From: an uncultured Gemmatimonadota bacterium
GTDB lineage: Bacteria; Gemmatimonadota; Gemmatimonadetes; Gemmatimonadales; GWC2-71-9
Assembly (NCBI GenBank): GCA_913009915.1
Contig: CAJVYZ010000128.1
Coordinates: 1 to 7,409, forward strand
Direction: 5' to 3'
DNA length: 7,409 bases
Positions 5,958 through 7,409 of this stretch are shown piece after piece. The stretch's first letter is position 1. Every line of letters begins with the position of its first letter. The notes below the pieces were generated by a model. The model worked only from the letters and a program-made list of their open reading frames with translations, was not told the origin of the DNA and did no database searches. A program made the position numbers and the translations under genes.

Positions 5958-6406
5958 CCACGATGGCCCTGCCCATCGTGGTCTTGATGGCGGCTGCGTC
6001 CTGTGGCCCGTCAGACGCCGATAGCGCTGCGGCGGCCTCGGCACAGGTCACCGACCGTGTGTTCGCGGGTGGCGTCGCTCCAGAGGGAAAAGGCCTGGAG
6101 AATCCGTTCAAAGACGACGCTCAGTCTGTGGTCCAAGGCGAGCGACTGTTCGGCGCCATGAACTGCGACGGATGTCACGGAGGTGGCGCGCTTGGCTTTG
6201 TGGGACCGAGTCTGGTCGACGGTCGCTGGCGCTACGGCGGCGCCGACGGTTCAGTTTTTCGATCTATCCAATCGGGCCGGCCGCAAGGGATGCCCGCCTT
6301 CAGCGTGATCCTGCCGGAAGACGCCATCTGGAAGATCGTGTCCTACCTGCGAGCGCAGCCCGTGCCCGAGGGCGTGCCCACCGAATCGTGGAGGACCACG
6401 GAATAA
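5936..6406 (+). CDS. Class I cytochrome c lipoprotein, probable electron acceptor of the dehydrogenase
   Basis: The 156-residue product has one heme-c site, CDGCH (77-81), and a probable axial Met at M119 in GRPQGMPAF, the usual order for class I cytochromes. The N-terminus is a short hydrophobic segment ending MAAASCG, a lipobox-like site with C23, followed by a Ser/Ala/Asp-rich linker (24-40), so it is probably anchored in a membrane facing the periplasm. NPF, RYGG, SIQSGRP and IWKIVSYLRAQ are common in cytochromes encoded beside PQQ dehydrogenases. It does not resemble the XoxG/MxaG cytochrome cL that I remember, so I leave the symbol blank. A GTG start at 5936 is preferred because of the ribosome binding site; ATG 5963 would leave a very short signal (MALPIVVLMAAASC) with no positive charge. 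Overlap with the dehydrogenase supports partnership. No XoxJ-like gene follows. Confidence 0.9.
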   Translation: MDLRAELTTMALPIVVLMAAASCGPSDADSAAAASAQVTDRVFAGGVAPEGKGLENPFKDDAQSVVQGERLFGAMNCDGCHGGGALGFVGPSLVDGRWRYGGADGSVFRSIQSGRPQGMPAFSVILPEDAIWKIVSYLRAQPVPEGVPTESWRTTE

Positions 6407-6418
6407 TGAATTAAGCCA

Positions 6419-6472
6419 CTGCCCTCGCTGCTCCCGCTGCCCTCGCTTCCAACACTGTCCTCGCTGCCCTCA
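6419..6472. repeat. Second copy of the 9-bp repeat family, six units
   Basis: Units are CTGCCCTCG, CTGCTCCCG, CTGCCCTCG, CTTCCAACA (degenerate), CTGTCCTCG and CTGCCCTCA. They are in the same orientation as the 16-unit array at 2777-2920. The array fills nearly all of the 63-bp convergent gap between the cytochrome and HD-GYP genes, and its last unit contains the HD-GYP stop codon (TGA on the minus strand, 6472-6470). No hairpin terminator is visible here. Confidence 0.9.
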
Positions 6473-7409
6473 TAGCACCGCACCGATGTACTTATCGATG
6501 TCCACCTCGTCGAGCTGCTCAGCCTTGAGATACTTCTTGCCGTACTCCAGGTAGGCGCCGGACGTCAGGAAGATCTCGAACAGGTCCGGGCAGATGTGCC
6601 CGCTGTCGCGCATGGAACTCATGATATGGATTGCCGTGCTGAGGGTCTTTGGCCTCATGTATGGGCGATCGGAGGCTGTGAGAGCCTCGAAGATGTCGGC
6701 GACGGCCAAGATACGCGCGGTGGTGGACAGGTCGGCGGCGGCCAGGCGCCGCGGGTATCCGGTACCGTCGAGTTTTTCGTGATGGTTGCCGGCCCACTCC
6801 GGAACCCGTCGCAGTTCCTTGGGGAACGGTAGGCGGCCGAGCATGTTGATGGTCTGCACCACGTGCTCGTTGATCTTGAAGCGCTCGCTGTCGGTCAGGG
6901 TGCCGCGCTCGATGCACAGGTTGAAGATCTCGCCGTGATTGTAAAGGTGCTCCGGCATATCCATGCTGAAGCCGTGGTGATTGTCGCCGAACGGTACTTG
7001 GTCCGGCTGACGCTCGATAACGTGCTCCACCTTGTCGGCGAGCAGCTCTTCCTCTACCGGTAGTTCGGCCTGGGGCCGTCGTTGTTTTCGGGCCAGCTCC
7101 TCGTGAGACAACCCGAGTCGATCGTCGAGATGGCGCAGCCAGGTCTGGGCGCCGATCCGCATTACCCGGTCGACGTTTTCCTCACTCATGAAGGTCTCGC
7201 CCAGGTTGCACCGGGCGATGAAATCAAAGTCGCCCCGGATCTGTTCGAGGCGCTCTTCGAGGCGTTTTCTGAGCACCTCACCATTGCCGTTTACCGCAAT
7301 CATCTCCCGGTGATACTCGATCTCGGCGTCGCGCCACAGCACCTCGAACCGGGCCCTGATCTCGTGAATGCGGTTGTGGATGGTTTCGAGCCGGGGGGCG
7401 TTGTCCACC
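6470..7409 (-). CDS. HD-GYP domain protein, 5' end outside the window
   Basis: At least 312 residues are encoded; the frame is open to the window edge, and the GTG at 7408 is not taken as a start. Numbering from there, residues 1-135 are helical and charged, with likely coiled coil at 40-60. The HD-GYP domain runs from about 150 to 290: GTLTDSERFKINEH (169-182), the GYP signature HHEKLDGTGYP (209-219), and ARILAVADIFEALTASDRPY (231-250). HD-GYP proteins hydrolyse cyclic di-GMP using metals held by the HD and nearby histidines. Here the region that should read HDIGK reads LYNHGEIFN (155-163), so the HD doublet is missing. Activity may be lost or altered, although I recall a proteobacterial HD-GYP subfamily with similar wording. 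Upstream sensor domains are beyond the edge. It is convergent with the xoxF pair and not part of that operon. Confidence 0.88.
   Translation of the reverse strand, partial: VDNAPRLETIHNRIHEIRARFEVLWRDAEIEYHREMIAVNGNGEVLRKRLEERLEQIRGDFDFIARCNLGETFMSEENVDRVMRIGAQTWLRHLDDRLGLSHEELARKQRRPQAELPVEEELLADKVEHVIERQPDQVPFGDNHHGFSMDMPEHLYNHGEIFNLCIERGTLTDSERFKINEHVVQTINMLGRLPFPKELRRVPEWAGNHHEKLDGTGYPRRLAAADLSTTARILAVADIFEALTASDRPYMRPKTLSTAIHIMSSMRDSGHICPDLFEIFLTSGAYLEYGKKYLKAEQLDEVDIDKYIGAVL

Noticed and set aside
5091..6044. 317-residue minus-strand open frame opposite the dehydrogenase.
   Set aside because: Antisense to a fully motif-supported gene and running past its end; no recognisable domain.

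Overview
This is a GC-rich stretch of Gram-negative bacterial DNA. It has outer-membrane, periplasmic and lipoprotein products, mixed ATG/GTG starts, and gaps filled with short tandem repeats. Gene content (a XoxF-type alcohol dehydrogenase, a class I cytochrome c lipoprotein, a TonB-dependent receptor, an HD-GYP protein) and repeat style fit a soil or sediment lineage such as Gemmatimonadota or a neighbour. That placement is an inference; the window holds no rRNA or marker gene. The first 31 bases are Illumina TruSeq adapter, so the left edge is an untrimmed contig end and the data are probably metagenomic.

Layout, left to right. Adapter (1-31). The 3' end of a plus-strand gene of unknown function (32-318). 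A 264-bp convergent gap with a 22-bp perfect palindrome. A minus-strand TonB-dependent receptor (583-2649) that closely resembles E. coli YncD/PqqU, the outer-membrane importer of pyrroloquinoline quinone (PQQ). A 275-bp gap with a candidate promoter, an 8-bp tandem repeat, an intrinsic terminator and a 16-unit array of a 9-bp repeat. A minus-strand zinc-finger plus multi-pass membrane protein (2925-3842). A 300-bp divergent gap. A plus-strand pair, a lanthanide-type PQQ alcohol dehydrogenase (xoxF-like, 4143-5957) overlapping a cytochrome c lipoprotein (5936-6406). A second, shorter copy of the 9-bp repeat, which runs into the stop codon of a minus-strand HD-GYP gene (6470-7409) that leaves the window at its 5' end.

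How the genes may work together. The dehydrogenase has all the visible PQQ-enzyme hallmarks and the extra aspartate (WDYD) that marks rare-earth-dependent enzymes. The overlapping cytochrome is its obvious electron acceptor. The PqqU-like receptor lies about 1.5 kb away. The most interesting reading is a cofactor-acquisition plus alcohol-oxidation locus: PQQ is scavenged through the outer membrane and used by a periplasmic lanthanide dehydrogenase that passes electrons to a membrane-anchored cytochrome c. No PQQ biosynthesis gene is in the window. The link is an inference from homology and proximity; the receptor and the enzyme are on different transcripts.

The 9-bp array and an intrinsic terminator lie inside the longest open frame of the receptor. 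Automatic annotation would probably add about 93 spurious Ser/Gly-rich residues; the signal peptide argues for the start at 2649.
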